A stretch of DNA of 64,000 nucleotides from Streptococcus parasanguinis ATCC 15912 (lineage in GTDB: Bacteria > Bacillota > Bacilli > Lactobacillales > Streptococcaceae). Positions 56,009 to 64,000 of the stretch are shown piece after piece. A program made the position numbers and the translations under genes. Within the stretch, counting starts at the first letter, position 1; the number at the start of each line of letters is the position of its first letter. The stretch spans positions 682,001-746,000 of the forward strand of contig NC_015678.1 in the NCBI RefSeq assembly GCF_000164675.2, written 5' to 3'. The notes below the pieces were generated by a model, which had not been told where the DNA came from, searched no databases, and saw nothing but the letters and a program-made list of their open reading frames with translations.

Positions 56009-57640
56009 TTATTCTGTTGATAAGCGATCATCGAAATGGTAGAGCAATTCTAGCAGATAGTTTGGAATGGTCTCCAAGAAGTCTTCTTTGTAGACCCGCT
56101 CTCCTCGCTTATGCAATTCTTTACCCCATGGTCCTAGATTAACTGCTGGAACCTGAATTTGAGCAATTTTTTCCAGATCCAGATCATAGACCTGGGCTGG
56201 TGTGGCTAGGCTATCTAGGACGACTTGATAAGAAGCCACATCCTTTTCCAAGGCACAATAACTGGTGTCGTTAATCCCCATAAAGTATTCTTCGACTTTT
56301 AAGAGGTAGCCTCTTTGGTCCAGATACTCGCGGTAATCAGTGATGAGGGACACGATATTGAGATCAGTATTGTCTAAAAAGCGACAATTCATGGAAGGAT
56401 AATATGGGGGCGCAAAACCGATGACCACCATAGGATCCTTATCTCCGAGAAACTCAAGGAGTCGCTGGATTTGCTGAATCGCAAGGCTCTGGTAGCTGGT
56501 CCCATTACGAAAATCTTGCTCCGCTTTTTTATTAGAAGCTTCTCTATAGTCTTGGTAGCCCTCTAAGGCTTGGCAACGTTCCTCTAGTTCTTGATAGGTG
56601 ATGACTCTTGGCCTTGCAATAATATGGTCTTGCCCTGCCTGATCCTGCAAGTACTCGTACTTCTTGTAAAAGGCGTCCAAGGCCTCCTGACTAAGCTCAT
56701 AAATCCGCTGTAGGAGCTCTTGGGGTGTTTTCTTCAAATGCAACACACTGAAATAGCCAGCCGCATAAAGCACGGTCGATACATCGTACTGCTCCTTCAA
56801 ATCTCTGAGATAGGACCAAGAAGGAAGGGGGGACGTTTCTCCCAAGGCCTGATCTGCCAGATCGGGATGAAGATCCAGCTGACTTGCGATGGCTACTAAG
56901 AGCGACAAGGCATTGATCCCTTTAAGGGGCTCCTTCATATGGGACAAGACGCCTTGCGCCACAACGACTGGCATGAGTTTGCCGACTGTGCCAATGTGAA
57001 GGACCTTTTCTTTTCCTACTTCCGATTCAAAGGGTTCTGAATCCACTGCTAATACATAATTCAGATCAAACTTTTCCTGCAAATCTGTGAGGAGGCCCAA
57101 AGCTCCCCGCATCCCACGTGAATAGGATTCCTCGTCTCCAACAGAGAGATAGAGCAGATTGACCTGACCTTCTGTAGGAGCTGCTACATAGGCTTCCAGA
57201 ACCCCCAATTGAAGGGCTAGGGCTGCTTTCATATCGCAAGACCCTCTGCCAAATTTCCATTCTCCAGAAGCTAAATCTTCCTGCATATCAGGTCGACTGT
57301 CCAGTCCTTTCAAGGCTTCTGCTACTTTATCAGAATCGAGTGCGATTTCCGACAAATTTCCATAGTCTTCTAGATCGACTGTATCATGGTGGTGGAAAAG
57401 GATAACTGTTTTTTTCTTTCCCTTATCAACCAAGGCCCAATTGACCGACCGATGCAAGTGATCCTGTGGCACCTGATAGCGCCCAAAGTGGTCCGGATGG
57501 TCCTTGAAATAGGGGATCTGGCCAATCCGTTGATCCAGGTAGGCTTCGATCCCTTGCTCGGTCTCAGTGTTGGTAAAGCTTGGGATTGCCAAGGCTTCAG
57601 TAAAAATCGTTTCGATGCTCTCTCTATTGGTGGTTTTCAC
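56009..57640 (-). CDS. M20 family metallopeptidase (RocB-like)
   Basis: 543 aa from a GTG at 57640, chosen for GGATGGAG just before it; the longer frame would run into the upstream gene's stop. M20 motifs: ILFHHHDTVDLEDYG (about residues 79-93; His and Asp of the metal site), GRGSCDMKAALALQLG (about 132-147) and YLSVGDEESYSRGMRG (about 166-181; catalytic Glu). The length and large insert match streptococcal RocB-like proteins annotated as arginine utilisation proteins, but the substrate is unproven. It follows the surface dipeptidyl-peptidase by 22 bp on the same strand. Confidence 0.85.
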   Translation of the reverse strand: MKTTNRESIETIFTEALAIPSFTNTETEQGIEAYLDQRIGQIPYFKDHPDHFGRYQVPQDHLHRSVNWALVDKGKKKTVILFHHHDTVDLEDYGNLSEIALDSDKVAEALKGLDSRPDMQEDLASGEWKFGRGSCDMKAALALQLGVLEAYVAAPTEGQVNLLYLSVGDEESYSRGMRGALGLLTDLQEKFDLNYVLAVDSEPFESEVGKEKVLHIGTVGKLMPVVVAQGVLSHMKEPLKGINALSLLVAIASQLDLHPDLADQALGETSPLPSWSYLRDLKEQYDVSTVLYAAGYFSVLHLKKTPQELLQRIYELSQEALDAFYKKYEYLQDQAGQDHIIARPRVITYQELEERCQALEGYQDYREASNKKAEQDFRNGTSYQSLAIQQIQRLLEFLGDKDPMVVIGFAPPYYPSMNCRFLDNTDLNIVSLITDYREYLDQRGYLLKVEEYFMGINDTSYCALEKDVASYQVVLDSLATPAQVYDLDLEKIAQIQVPAVNLGPWGKELHKRGERVYKEDFLETIPNYLLELLYHFDDRLSTE

Positions 57641-57662
57641 TTTTCTCCATCCTTCTTTTCTA

Positions 57663-60600
57663 TTATTCATCTTTATGAGCTTTGCCAAGTGACAAAAGGC
57701 TGGTGAGCATGAGTCCTAGGAAGCCAAAGAGAGTCCAAGAGCTTGTTGCTTGACCTGTTTTTGGAAGGCTTGGTTGGCTTGACGCTTCTATTTTATCTTT
57801 ATCAGCTCTTTGAGCCAATTCTTGTGCAGTTTCTTCTTTTTGTTCCTTACGGAAGTCCATCAGATCCTGACCGTGGCTTGGTTTTTGAGGAATTTCAGAA
57901 GTAGCTGGATTGGTTGGAGTCATTGGATTACTTGGAACAATTGGTTTTTCTGCTTGATCTACTGGACTTGGGTCTTGTTCAGGATCTACTTTTGGTTGAA
58001 TGGTTGCAATTGGCAAGATCCGATCTGCCAATGACGCATACTCTGTATCTTTTTCACTTGGTTGATAACGGAACAAGAGAGACCGACTGTTTTCTACGAT
58101 TGGAATCGTTGCAGAAATAGAATCTGTCTTGAAGGTCACTTCATAAGGATCTGCAAAATAGATGTAATCCGGATCATAGGTGTGCAAACTCAAAACCAGT
58201 CGATGGCCTTTTTTCACTGTATAGAGATTTGGTTGCAGATACATGGTGTAATCATGATATTCATTTTCTTTCAGATCAATAGAATGACTAGAACTTGCTG
58301 AGTCATAGCGAGATGCTGGATTAGCTAAATTCATCCAACCACGTGCAATCACTACACTCTTAACCTTGTGGGTCTTGTAGCGTTTGAGAGGCAAGGTTTC
58401 AAGGTTGCTACCATTCCAGTAGCCTGTCTCATCGATGGTTTCCTTGTCTAATGTGCGTGTGCTATAACCGTCTTTATCATAGGTGATTTCTTCTTTGACC
58501 ACATCAAAGTCTTCGTCAGAAACATCCATCAGGGTCGCACTGACATGAGCATGGTTTTTGTCTCCCTTGACAAAAGCAGCGCTAAAATGTACAGGAATAT
58601 GGCCTTTGATGGTGACATCTTGATCAACTGGTGCTGCATAGGAAGCCGCTACTTCTGAGGAATGGAAGGCCGCATCTTGGTTGCGTGTGGTCCAGTTATT
58701 TCCCGTACCATAGTAATCCCCAGTCACTGTCACATCCTCCCGTTTGGAATAAATTCGAGCGGAAATGGCATTGTTGGTATCCCATTTATCAAAACGACGC
58801 CATTTACTTGGATCAAGATTGTCCTGAGCTGTTACTTGTGGAAGGTTTTCAATCCCATTTTCAATACCGTAAAGGTAATGGCTATACCAGAGATTCATCA
58901 GGTCGTTAAAGGCTTGACCTGCGACTTCGGTTCCTGACCAACGAGTAGATGGATAAACGTGATTGCCCTGGTGGAGCAAGACCTTGGCATCGATCCCCGC
59001 CTTTTTATAGGCTTCTAACATGAGTTCAAAATGTTTGGGTTTGACATTGTCATCATTGAGACCTTGAATGATGAGAGGAGCCGCTTTCAAGTTGGCTGCG
59101 TTTAGCGTGTAGTCGCGTTTGGCATATTCTTCGTTGTAATTATGACCATCCTTGTGTTGGAGCTCATTGAGCTTGGTGATATAGGCTGCATAGTAATCCT
59201 TGACCTTATCCCAATCTTCCTTATCAAGGATTCGGCCTGAGGTATAGACAGATAGCCAAGATAGGTCATTGGAAGCTCCTGTATCCAGAGGAGATCCTTG
59301 GCTGTTGAAATGGTCGTACCAACTAGCAATCCCTGCAGCCGGCACAATGGTCTTGAGACCTTCAACACCAGTAGAAGCCACACCAAATGTTGTCGTACCT
59401 GCCCAAGACAAACCAGTCATGGCGACATTTCCATTGGACCAATCTGCCTTAACTTCATGGTTACTAGTCTTATCTGAGTAGGCTTTGCGTTTGCCGTTTA
59501 GCCACTCCACGATATTTTTATAAGCTGCGACTTCAAGGTCAGAGCCGGTCGTATTGATCCCGTCTGATCCTTTTGAGCCCAAGCCACTGCTGGTCACCAC
59601 TGCATAACCACGGACTAAGAAATAATTGTACCAGTTGAGATTTTCGTAATCATAATGCGTATAGTCTTCAGAGCTTTCACGCGGATTGACATAGTACCAA
59701 TCCTTTGGATTGGTCGCCTTGGCCACTTCCTCAGTCGTAACGGTCTTGGTTGCTGGGCGTTTGGCAGGTTTTTCATAGAGCTTGGCCATATCGAAGTTTC
59801 CACCTTCTTTGAGACCAATTCCCTCTAAGGTACGCTCTTCTGTTGTTCCTGTTACATAAGGACTAGCTTCAAAAATGGTCGCAGCTTTATAGTCCCCATT
59901 GACAGCAGCTTTTGGCACCTGCACAAAAGTCTTAACCAAGTCAGGCTTGCCGTCTCCATCCGTATCATAATCGGTTTCCACATAGACAATATAGCGAACG
60001 ATGTCACTCTTGTCATAGGAGTAATGCTCCGGATCGTCTCCTGGCGTAAATGGGAAAATAGGTTGTGCTTTGCCATTCAAAAACAGAGGAGTCTTCTTGT
60101 CTGCGCGGTAAGCAGCACGGAGCTGTTTGGCTACATCAACCATCGAAGTAAGATTAGTAACTGGAGCAGAACCCTCCACTCCTTCCTTGACCATCCCAAG
60201 GCTCTTAGCAAAAGCTAATCGGTCTTTATCAGTAGATCCGACTTGGTTTTCCTTGGTCGAAGCCCAGTTCAAGAGTTGATTGACTGCCTCCGTCACCGTA
60301 ACTTCTTTTTCACGATCCTGGTCGGTTACAGTCGCACCAGTAATTTTAGCCAAATCCCCTTGGGTTACTTTTGGAGTCGCACTCACCTCTTGACTGCGAA
60401 CGGCAGGCGTCGCAGGCGCAGGGCTTGACTGATTGGCTAGAGTGGACTCAACAGTTGGGGCGCTCACTACCGCTGGACTTGATGCAGGTTCTTCCTGTAG
60501 CTCAGTTGTCGGAGCGGTTGGTGAAGTGGTTGGTCGGTTAGTTTCTGAAACCTCTTCCACTTTTGCAGGCTGAACGGTTTCTTTGTTGTCTCCTTGTGTT

Positions 60601-60761
60601 GAGGTCACTGTTTCAGTAACTTCAGAGCTTGTCGCTGGAGGAGTCACCGTCTCCTCAGTAGTTGTGCGACTTACTTGGTCTGCTTGCACATGCTGGGCAA
60701 GTACGGCAGGACTAATCAGTAAACCTGCAACGAGTAGAGAAACAAGAGTTGTTTTTTTCAT
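57663..60761 (-). CDS. Cell-wall-anchored Xaa-Pro dipeptidyl-peptidase (S15 family)
   Basis: 1032 aa from MKKTTLVSLLVAGLLISPAV (ATG 60759-60761). A Sec signal peptide (about residues 1-32) is followed by a Thr/Pro/Ser/Val-rich region (33-130). The S15 alpha/beta-hydrolase domain has GLSWAGTTTFGVAS (about 460-473, nucleophile Ser), the Asp segment GLNDDNVKP and the His segment HQGNHVYPS, then a jelly-roll C-terminal domain. LPKTG, a hydrophobic stretch and KAHKDE form the sortase signal. It releases X-Pro dipeptides from host or dietary peptides on the surface, like extracellular x-PDPP of S. gordonii. The SD sits in a hairpin loop. Confidence 0.93.
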   Translation of the reverse strand: MKKTTLVSLLVAGLLISPAVLAQHVQADQVSRTTTEETVTPPATSSEVTETVTSTQGDNKETVQPAKVEEVSETNRPTTSPTAPTTELQEEPASSPAVVSAPTVESTLANQSSPAPATPAVRSQEVSATPKVTQGDLAKITGATVTDQDREKEVTVTEAVNQLLNWASTKENQVGSTDKDRLAFAKSLGMVKEGVEGSAPVTNLTSMVDVAKQLRAAYRADKKTPLFLNGKAQPIFPFTPGDDPEHYSYDKSDIVRYIVYVETDYDTDGDGKPDLVKTFVQVPKAAVNGDYKAATIFEASPYVTGTTEERTLEGIGLKEGGNFDMAKLYEKPAKRPATKTVTTEEVAKATNPKDWYYVNPRESSEDYTHYDYENLNWYNYFLVRGYAVVTSSGLGSKGSDGINTTGSDLEVAAYKNIVEWLNGKRKAYSDKTSNHEVKADWSNGNVAMTGLSWAGTTTFGVASTGVEGLKTIVPAAGIASWYDHFNSQGSPLDTGASNDLSWLSVYTSGRILDKEDWDKVKDYYAAYITKLNELQHKDGHNYNEEYAKRDYTLNAANLKAAPLIIQGLNDDNVKPKHFELMLEAYKKAGIDAKVLLHQGNHVYPSTRWSGTEVAGQAFNDLMNLWYSHYLYGIENGIENLPQVTAQDNLDPSKWRRFDKWDTNNAISARIYSKREDVTVTGDYYGTGNNWTTRNQDAAFHSSEVAASYAAPVDQDVTIKGHIPVHFSAAFVKGDKNHAHVSATLMDVSDEDFDVVKEEITYDKDGYSTRTLDKETIDETGYWNGSNLETLPLKRYKTHKVKSVVIARGWMNLANPASRYDSASSSHSIDLKENEYHDYTMYLQPNLYTVKKGHRLVLSLHTYDPDYIYFADPYEVTFKTDSISATIPIVENSRSLLFRYQPSEKDTEYASLADRILPIATIQPKVDPEQDPSPVDQAEKPIVPSNPMTPTNPATSEIPQKPSHGQDLMDFRKEQKEETAQELAQRADKDKIEASSQPSLPKTGQATSSWTLFGFLGLMLTSLLSLGKAHKDE

Positions 60762-60785
60762 AAAATGGTCTCCTTTCACCATTTT
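60762..60785 (-). promoter_or_regulatory. Hairpin enclosing the ribosome binding site of the surface dipeptidyl-peptidase
   Basis: AAAATGGT and ACCATTTT pair perfectly (8 bp) around the 8-nt loop GAAAGGAG, which is the Shine-Dalgarno, immediately before the ATG. Such a structure could limit or modulate initiation. A TATAAAAT-like -10 lies about 60 nt upstream (near 60820). Confidence 0.55.
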
Positions 60786-60883
60786 CAAAGTCAGTCCTAG
60801 AGGAGCCCGACTCTATTATTTTATATTCTCACTTCATTTCTTTCATGTATGCGATTTCTTTTTCAGGAAGGGCTTGTTTCCAG

Positions 60884-60921
60884 TGCAAACGTTTGTCCTA
60901 TCCAACTATTTTTGGTAAAAT
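60884..60921 (+). promoter_or_regulatory. Alpha-amylase promoter with cre-like palindrome
   Basis: TTGTCC (60893-60898), 17-bp spacer, TAAAAT (60916-60921). TGCAAACGTTTGTC (60884-60897), with the perfect 10-bp palindrome CAAACGTTTG, matches the cre consensus at 11 of 14 positions and overlaps the -35, so CcpA control of the amylase is likely. Confidence 0.65.
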
Positions 60922-60951
60922 AAGGACATTCGCATGAAAGAAGAAATAAAA

Positions 60952-62415
60952 ATGGAAAATCAAACCTTAATGCAATATTTTGAGTGGTATTTGCCTGCTG
61001 ATGGGAACCACTGGACGCGTCTTGCTGAAGATGCGCAACACCTAGCAGACTTGGGTATTCGCAAGGTCTGGATGCCGCCTGCCTTTAAAGCTACTTCTAA
61101 CAATGACGTTGGTTACGGGGTCTATGACCTCTTTGATTTGGGCGAGTTTGACCAAAAAGGAACGGTTCGTACCAAATATGGCTTCAAAGACGATTATCTT
61201 CAAGCCATTCAAGCCCTCAAAGATGCAGGGATTCAACCAATGGCCGATGTCGTTCTCAACCATAAAGCTGCTGCCGATGGCTTAGAGGAATTCGAGGTCG
61301 TTGAGGTCGATCCGATGGATCGAAACAAGGTTCTCACTGAGCCCTTCACCATTCAAGGATGGACCAAATTCACCTTTGATGGCCGAAATGGAGCCTATAA
61401 TGACTTCCACTGGCATTGGTACCATTTCACCGGCACTGACTACGATGCTTCACGTAATAAGAATGGGATCTACCAAATCCAAGGGGACAACAAAGGTTGG
61501 GCTCATGGAGATCTGGTAGACAAGGAAAACGGAAACTACGATTACCTCATGTATGCCGATATCGATTTCAAACACCCTGAGGTTGTAGAAAATCTCGATC
61601 AGTGGGCTGAATGGTTTATCGAAACGACTGGTGTAGAAGGTTTCCGTCTGGATGCGGTTAAGCACATTGACTCCTTCTTTATGAAGAATTTTATCCACAA
61701 TATCACCAAAAAATATGGAGAAGATTTCTACGTTTTTGGCGAATTTTGGAATGGGGACACAGAAACCAACGATGAGTACTTAGAAAGCATTGACTACTTG
61801 TATGACTTGATCGATGTGGCCCTCCACCAAAATCTTTTCAGAGCTAGTCAAGAAGGTGAAAATTTCGACCTGCGAACTATTTTTGACGGAACACTAGCGC
61901 TCAATCATCCTGAAGAGGCCGTAACCTTTGTGGACAACCATGATACCCAACGAGGGCAAGCCTTGGAATCTACCATTGAAGAATGGTTTAAGCCTGCAGC
62001 CTATGCCTTGATCTTACTTCGTGAAGCTGGTTTGCCTTGTGTCTTCTATGGAGACTACTACGGTATCAAGGGCAAATTTGCGCAAGAAAGTTTCCAAGAG
62101 GTCCTCGATCGCCTCTTATGGGTTCGTAAAGATCTGGCCTATGGGGAACAGACGGACTACTTCGATGACCCCAATTGCATCGGTTGGACACGTTCAGGTA
62201 CAGAAGAAGCAGCACCGATTGCCTGCTTGATTTCCAATAACCAAGCTACTACAAAAGTCATGGAGATTGGCTCATCCTACACAGGCCTCACCTACTATGA
62301 TGTTCTAGAAAATTGTAGCGAAACCGTCCAAGTCCAAGAAGACGGTACTGCCGAATTCCCAGTGGCAGAGCGCTCTGTCAGCGTCTGGGTAGCCCAAGAT
62401 ACAGAGGGCCAATAA
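60952..62415 (+). CDS. amyA: Cytoplasmic alpha-amylase (GH13)
   Basis: 487 aa from MENQTLMQYFEWYLPADG; an ATG six codons earlier (60934) has AAGGA upstream but lies almost at the predicted transcription start. No signal peptide. GH13 motifs: DVVLNHKA (region I), GFRLDAVKHI (region II, nucleophile Asp), FGEFWNGD (region III, acid Glu) and FVDNHDTQ (region IV, transition-state Asp). It hydrolyses imported maltodextrins or glycogen inside the cell. Confidence 0.93.
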   Translation: MENQTLMQYFEWYLPADGNHWTRLAEDAQHLADLGIRKVWMPPAFKATSNNDVGYGVYDLFDLGEFDQKGTVRTKYGFKDDYLQAIQALKDAGIQPMADVVLNHKAAADGLEEFEVVEVDPMDRNKVLTEPFTIQGWTKFTFDGRNGAYNDFHWHWYHFTGTDYDASRNKNGIYQIQGDNKGWAHGDLVDKENGNYDYLMYADIDFKHPEVVENLDQWAEWFIETTGVEGFRLDAVKHIDSFFMKNFIHNITKKYGEDFYVFGEFWNGDTETNDEYLESIDYLYDLIDVALHQNLFRASQEGENFDLRTIFDGTLALNHPEEAVTFVDNHDTQRGQALESTIEEWFKPAAYALILLREAGLPCVFYGDYYGIKGKFAQESFQEVLDRLLWVRKDLAYGEQTDYFDDPNCIGWTRSGTEEAAPIACLISNNQATTKVMEIGSSYTGLTYYDVLENCSETVQVQEDGTAEFPVAERSVSVWVAQDTEGQ

Positions 62416-62429
62416 CCTTTATATATGAT

Positions 62430-62468
62430 TTTCTCCTAGGATCTACATCTTCCTAGGAGAATTTTTTT
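62430..62468 (+). terminator. amyA terminator
   Basis: TTCTCCTAGG and CCTAGGAGAA form a 10-bp stem with an 11-nt loop, followed by TTTTTTTCC. Confidence 0.9.
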
Positions 62469-62560
62469 CCTGTAAAAATTTTATAGGAAATACAGCTTCA
62501 TTTTAGCACTATAAGAAAGCGCTGTCAATGGGTAGCGCGTCTATTTGAAAGAAATAAAGA

Positions 62561-62598
62561 GCATAAAAAAGCTCGTTTTCCAGTTTGGAAAACGAGTC
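62561..62598 (-). terminator. trxA terminator
   Basis: On the minus strand CTCGTTTTCC and GGAAAACGAG form a perfect 10-bp stem, followed by CTTTTTTATG, 7 bp after the trxA stop. Confidence 0.9.
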
Positions 62599-62604
62599 TT
62601 CTTT

Positions 62605-62919
62605 TTAGCTCAATTCTTCAATGATTTCTTTCAATTGCGCTTTCGTATGAACTCCAGCAACTTGTTTGACAACTTGTCCATCTTTTTTAAAGAGAAGAGT
62701 TGGGATCGACATAATACCGAATTGACGTGCTGTATTTGGATTTTCATCTACATCCATCTTACAGATTTTCAAATCATCTTCATGTACTTCTTCTGCCAAC
62801 TGATCCAAAATTGGAGCTTGCATGCGGCATGGACCACACCAAGTTGCCCAAAAGTCAATCAAGACAAGTCCTTGGCTGGTTTCTTGTTCAAAAGTTGCAT
62901 CTGTGATTACGTGTGCCAT
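62605..62919 (-). CDS. trxA: Thioredoxin
   Basis: 104 aa. Active site WATWCGPCRM at about residues 26-35, the cis-Pro segment MSIPTLLFKKDG at about 71-82. Reduces protein disulfides in the cytoplasm using thioredoxin reductase. RBS AAAGGAGG. A 17-bp perfect palindrome lies in its 5' leader. Confidence 0.96.
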   Translation of the reverse strand: MAHVITDATFEQETSQGLVLIDFWATWCGPCRMQAPILDQLAEEVHEDDLKICKMDVDENPNTARQFGIMSIPTLLFKKDGQVVKQVAGVHTKAQLKEIIEELS

Positions 62920-62932
62920 ATTTCCTCCTTTT

Positions 62933-62949
62933 TCAGTAGTGACTACTGA
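62933..62949. promoter_or_regulatory. 17-bp perfect palindrome upstream of trxA
   Basis: TCAGTAGTGACTACTGA, 8-bp arms around a central G, directly in front of the trxA Shine-Dalgarno. It could be an operator or an RNA hairpin near the ribosome binding site. No known regulator is assigned. Confidence 0.45.
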
Positions 62950-63016
62950 TTCTGCATTTCTACTTTTATTTTACACTAAAAGATGCCATTTTAGAAATAT
63001 TTGCTACGGGGACTCC

Positions 63017-64000
63017 TCAGGCATCTTCTCTCTTTTTGCGCCAAAAGATGAGACTAGAAGCTATTAGGCTGATCACCCCTAAGAGACCCAGAGCATGATC
63101 TTTGCTCCCTGTTTGAGGAAGCATATGGTCTGCTTGTTCTCCTCCTACTGCAGAAGTCACTTCTTGAGGATCTTCTGTAACTGATTCCGAAGTCGTGGTA
63201 ACAAATCGAGGTCCATAGGATACAGCTAGTGTAAGATGAGGTTGCTCTTGTCTTGCTGATCCTGTTTGCATCTGTTCTTCTATTTCAGGAACAGTTTGGC
63301 TTGGTTGGACAAAGGATTCTGGGCTTGGAAGCCTATATTCTTCCTTGTAGTGCACTTCTGGAGCAACTAGAGCACCCCCCTCAACTTCTGGTAAATTCGC
63401 ATAGTCAGTATCTGTTGCACTTGGTACATAGGCTGCCTTTTGGGCTCGGGTCTTTTCGACAATTGGAATCGCTGCCTGGATAGAATCTGTCTTGAAGATC
63501 ACTTCATAGGGATGCTCCACCGTTAAATCAGATGGGTCATAGGTGTTGAAAACAAGCGCTAACTTGTGACCTTTCTTAACTGTATAGAGATTTGGTTGGA
63601 GATAAACCGTGTAATCGTGGTATTCTCCCACCTTTGGCTCAATGCTAGCGCGTGAGCTTGCTGAATCGTAGCCAGACTCAGGGTTCGCAAGGTTTATCCA
63701 GCCTTTAGCAATCACCTTGTACTTGGTCTTGATGGTTTCGTATTCGGCAACAGATAGGTTGCTTAAATTGCTTCCCATCCAGAAACCATCTGCTGTTTTA
63801 TCTTGCTTGACGCTACCATTTCCTACCACGTCAAAGTCCTCATCTGCCACATCTACCAAGAGGGCGTTAATTTGGAAATTCTTTCCTTGACCTTTGGCAA
63901 GAGCTGCCTTGAAATGAACGGGGATGTGGCCCTTGATCGTAGTGTCCTCAGTAACATCAGAAACAAAGGTCAGATTGGCCTTAGAGGAGGCTTTGCTGAC
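63017..64000 (-). CDS. Second cell-wall-anchored S15-type protein (5' part outside window)
   Basis: 327 residues of the C-terminal part; the frame is open to the right edge, so the gene is truncated only by the window. It aligns with the last third of the Xaa-Pro dipeptidyl-peptidase at 57663-60761: VDVADEDFDVV, KGWINLANPESGYDSASS, GEYHDYTVYLQPNLYTVKKG and the paired FKTDSIQAAIPIVE. It ends MLPQTG, a hydrophobic helix and KKREDA, a sortase signal. The catalytic part lies outside the window, so activity cannot be judged. The pair are tandem paralogues separated by amyA and trxA. Confidence 0.85.
   Translation of the reverse strand, partial: VSKASSKANLTFVSDVTEDTTIKGHIPVHFKAALAKGQGKNFQINALLVDVADEDFDVVGNGSVKQDKTADGFWMGSNLSNLSVAEYETIKTKYKVIAKGWINLANPESGYDSASSRASIEPKVGEYHDYTVYLQPNLYTVKKGHKLALVFNTYDPSDLTVEHPYEVIFKTDSIQAAIPIVEKTRAQKAAYVPSATDTDYANLPEVEGGALVAPEVHYKEEYRLPSPESFVQPSQTVPEIEEQMQTGSARQEQPHLTLAVSYGPRFVTTTSESVTEDPQEVTSAVGGEQADHMLPQTGSKDHALGLLGVISLIASSLIFWRKKREDA

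Overview
The window is 64 kb of chromosome from a low-GC Gram-positive coccus, almost certainly an oral viridans Streptococcus of the sanguinis/parasanguinis/gordonii type. The grounds are UvrC, ThiI, PotABCD and LspA proteins of streptococcal type; conserved streptococcal neighbourhoods (cpsY-lspA-rluD, murB-potABCD, rplU-prp-rpmA, hemW-thioesterase-nagD); a tagatose-6-phosphate lac/gal locus; sortase-anchored (LPXTG) surface peptidases; and a gluconeogenic set (Fbp, PPDK) that few streptococci carry. The exact species cannot be settled from the sequence alone. No rRNA, tRNA, CRISPR array, transposase or prophage gene was found; most of the window is core genome.

Layout. 0-10.3 kb (all minus strand): a uracil-DNA glycosylase-family gene cut by the window edge, pepV, a nitroreductase, a metallophosphoesterase, uvrC, then the hemW / acyl-ACP thioesterase / membrane protein / nagD / membrane protein / CPBP protease operon. 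10.3-12.4 kb: a plus-strand ABC-F gene behind a promoter, a two-codon upstream ORF and an intrinsic terminator (an attenuator layout), followed by a structured RNA element with its own terminator. 12.4-15.6 kb: proBAC. 15.6-18.2 kb: cpsY-lspA-rluD and a hairpin-rich intergenic element. 18.2-29.6 kb: lactose/galactose catabolism with lacR, a galactitol-type PTS (IIA, IIB, IIC), lacABCD and lacTFEG, carrying a cre site, a BglG-type antitermination site and candidate LacR operators. 29.7-30.9 kb: rplU-prp-rpmA with the L21 leader.

31-37.4 kb: ccpN-ppsR-fbp divergent from ppdK, a compact gluconeogenesis unit with two CcpN-like operators in the shared promoter region. 37.6-40 kb: thiI and its cysteine desulfurase. 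40.1-41.7 kb: two small unrecognised membrane/exported proteins, a gene remnant and a second copy of the structured RNA element. 41.7-46.6 kb: murB-potABCD with an unusual structured murB-potA spacer. 46.7-51 kb: an unrecognised membrane protein, thrB, hom and a polysaccharide deacetylase. 51-56 kb: HD hydrolase, TetR regulator, DegV protein and an ABC-2 transporter. 56-64 kb: an M20 peptidase, a sortase-anchored Xaa-Pro dipeptidyl-peptidase, a cytoplasmic alpha-amylase, thioredoxin and the 3' part of a second sortase-anchored S15-type protein.

The strongest unexplained signals are (i) two copies of a roughly 190-nt multibranched RNA with compensatory base changes, each ending in its own intrinsic terminator (12.2 and 41.5 kb); (ii) the ABC-F attenuator; (iii) the structured murB-potA spacer with a near-perfect Shine-Dalgarno sequence in a hairpin loop; and (iv) a dispersed three-hairpin repeat of about 178 bp present three times, plus a diverged relative.
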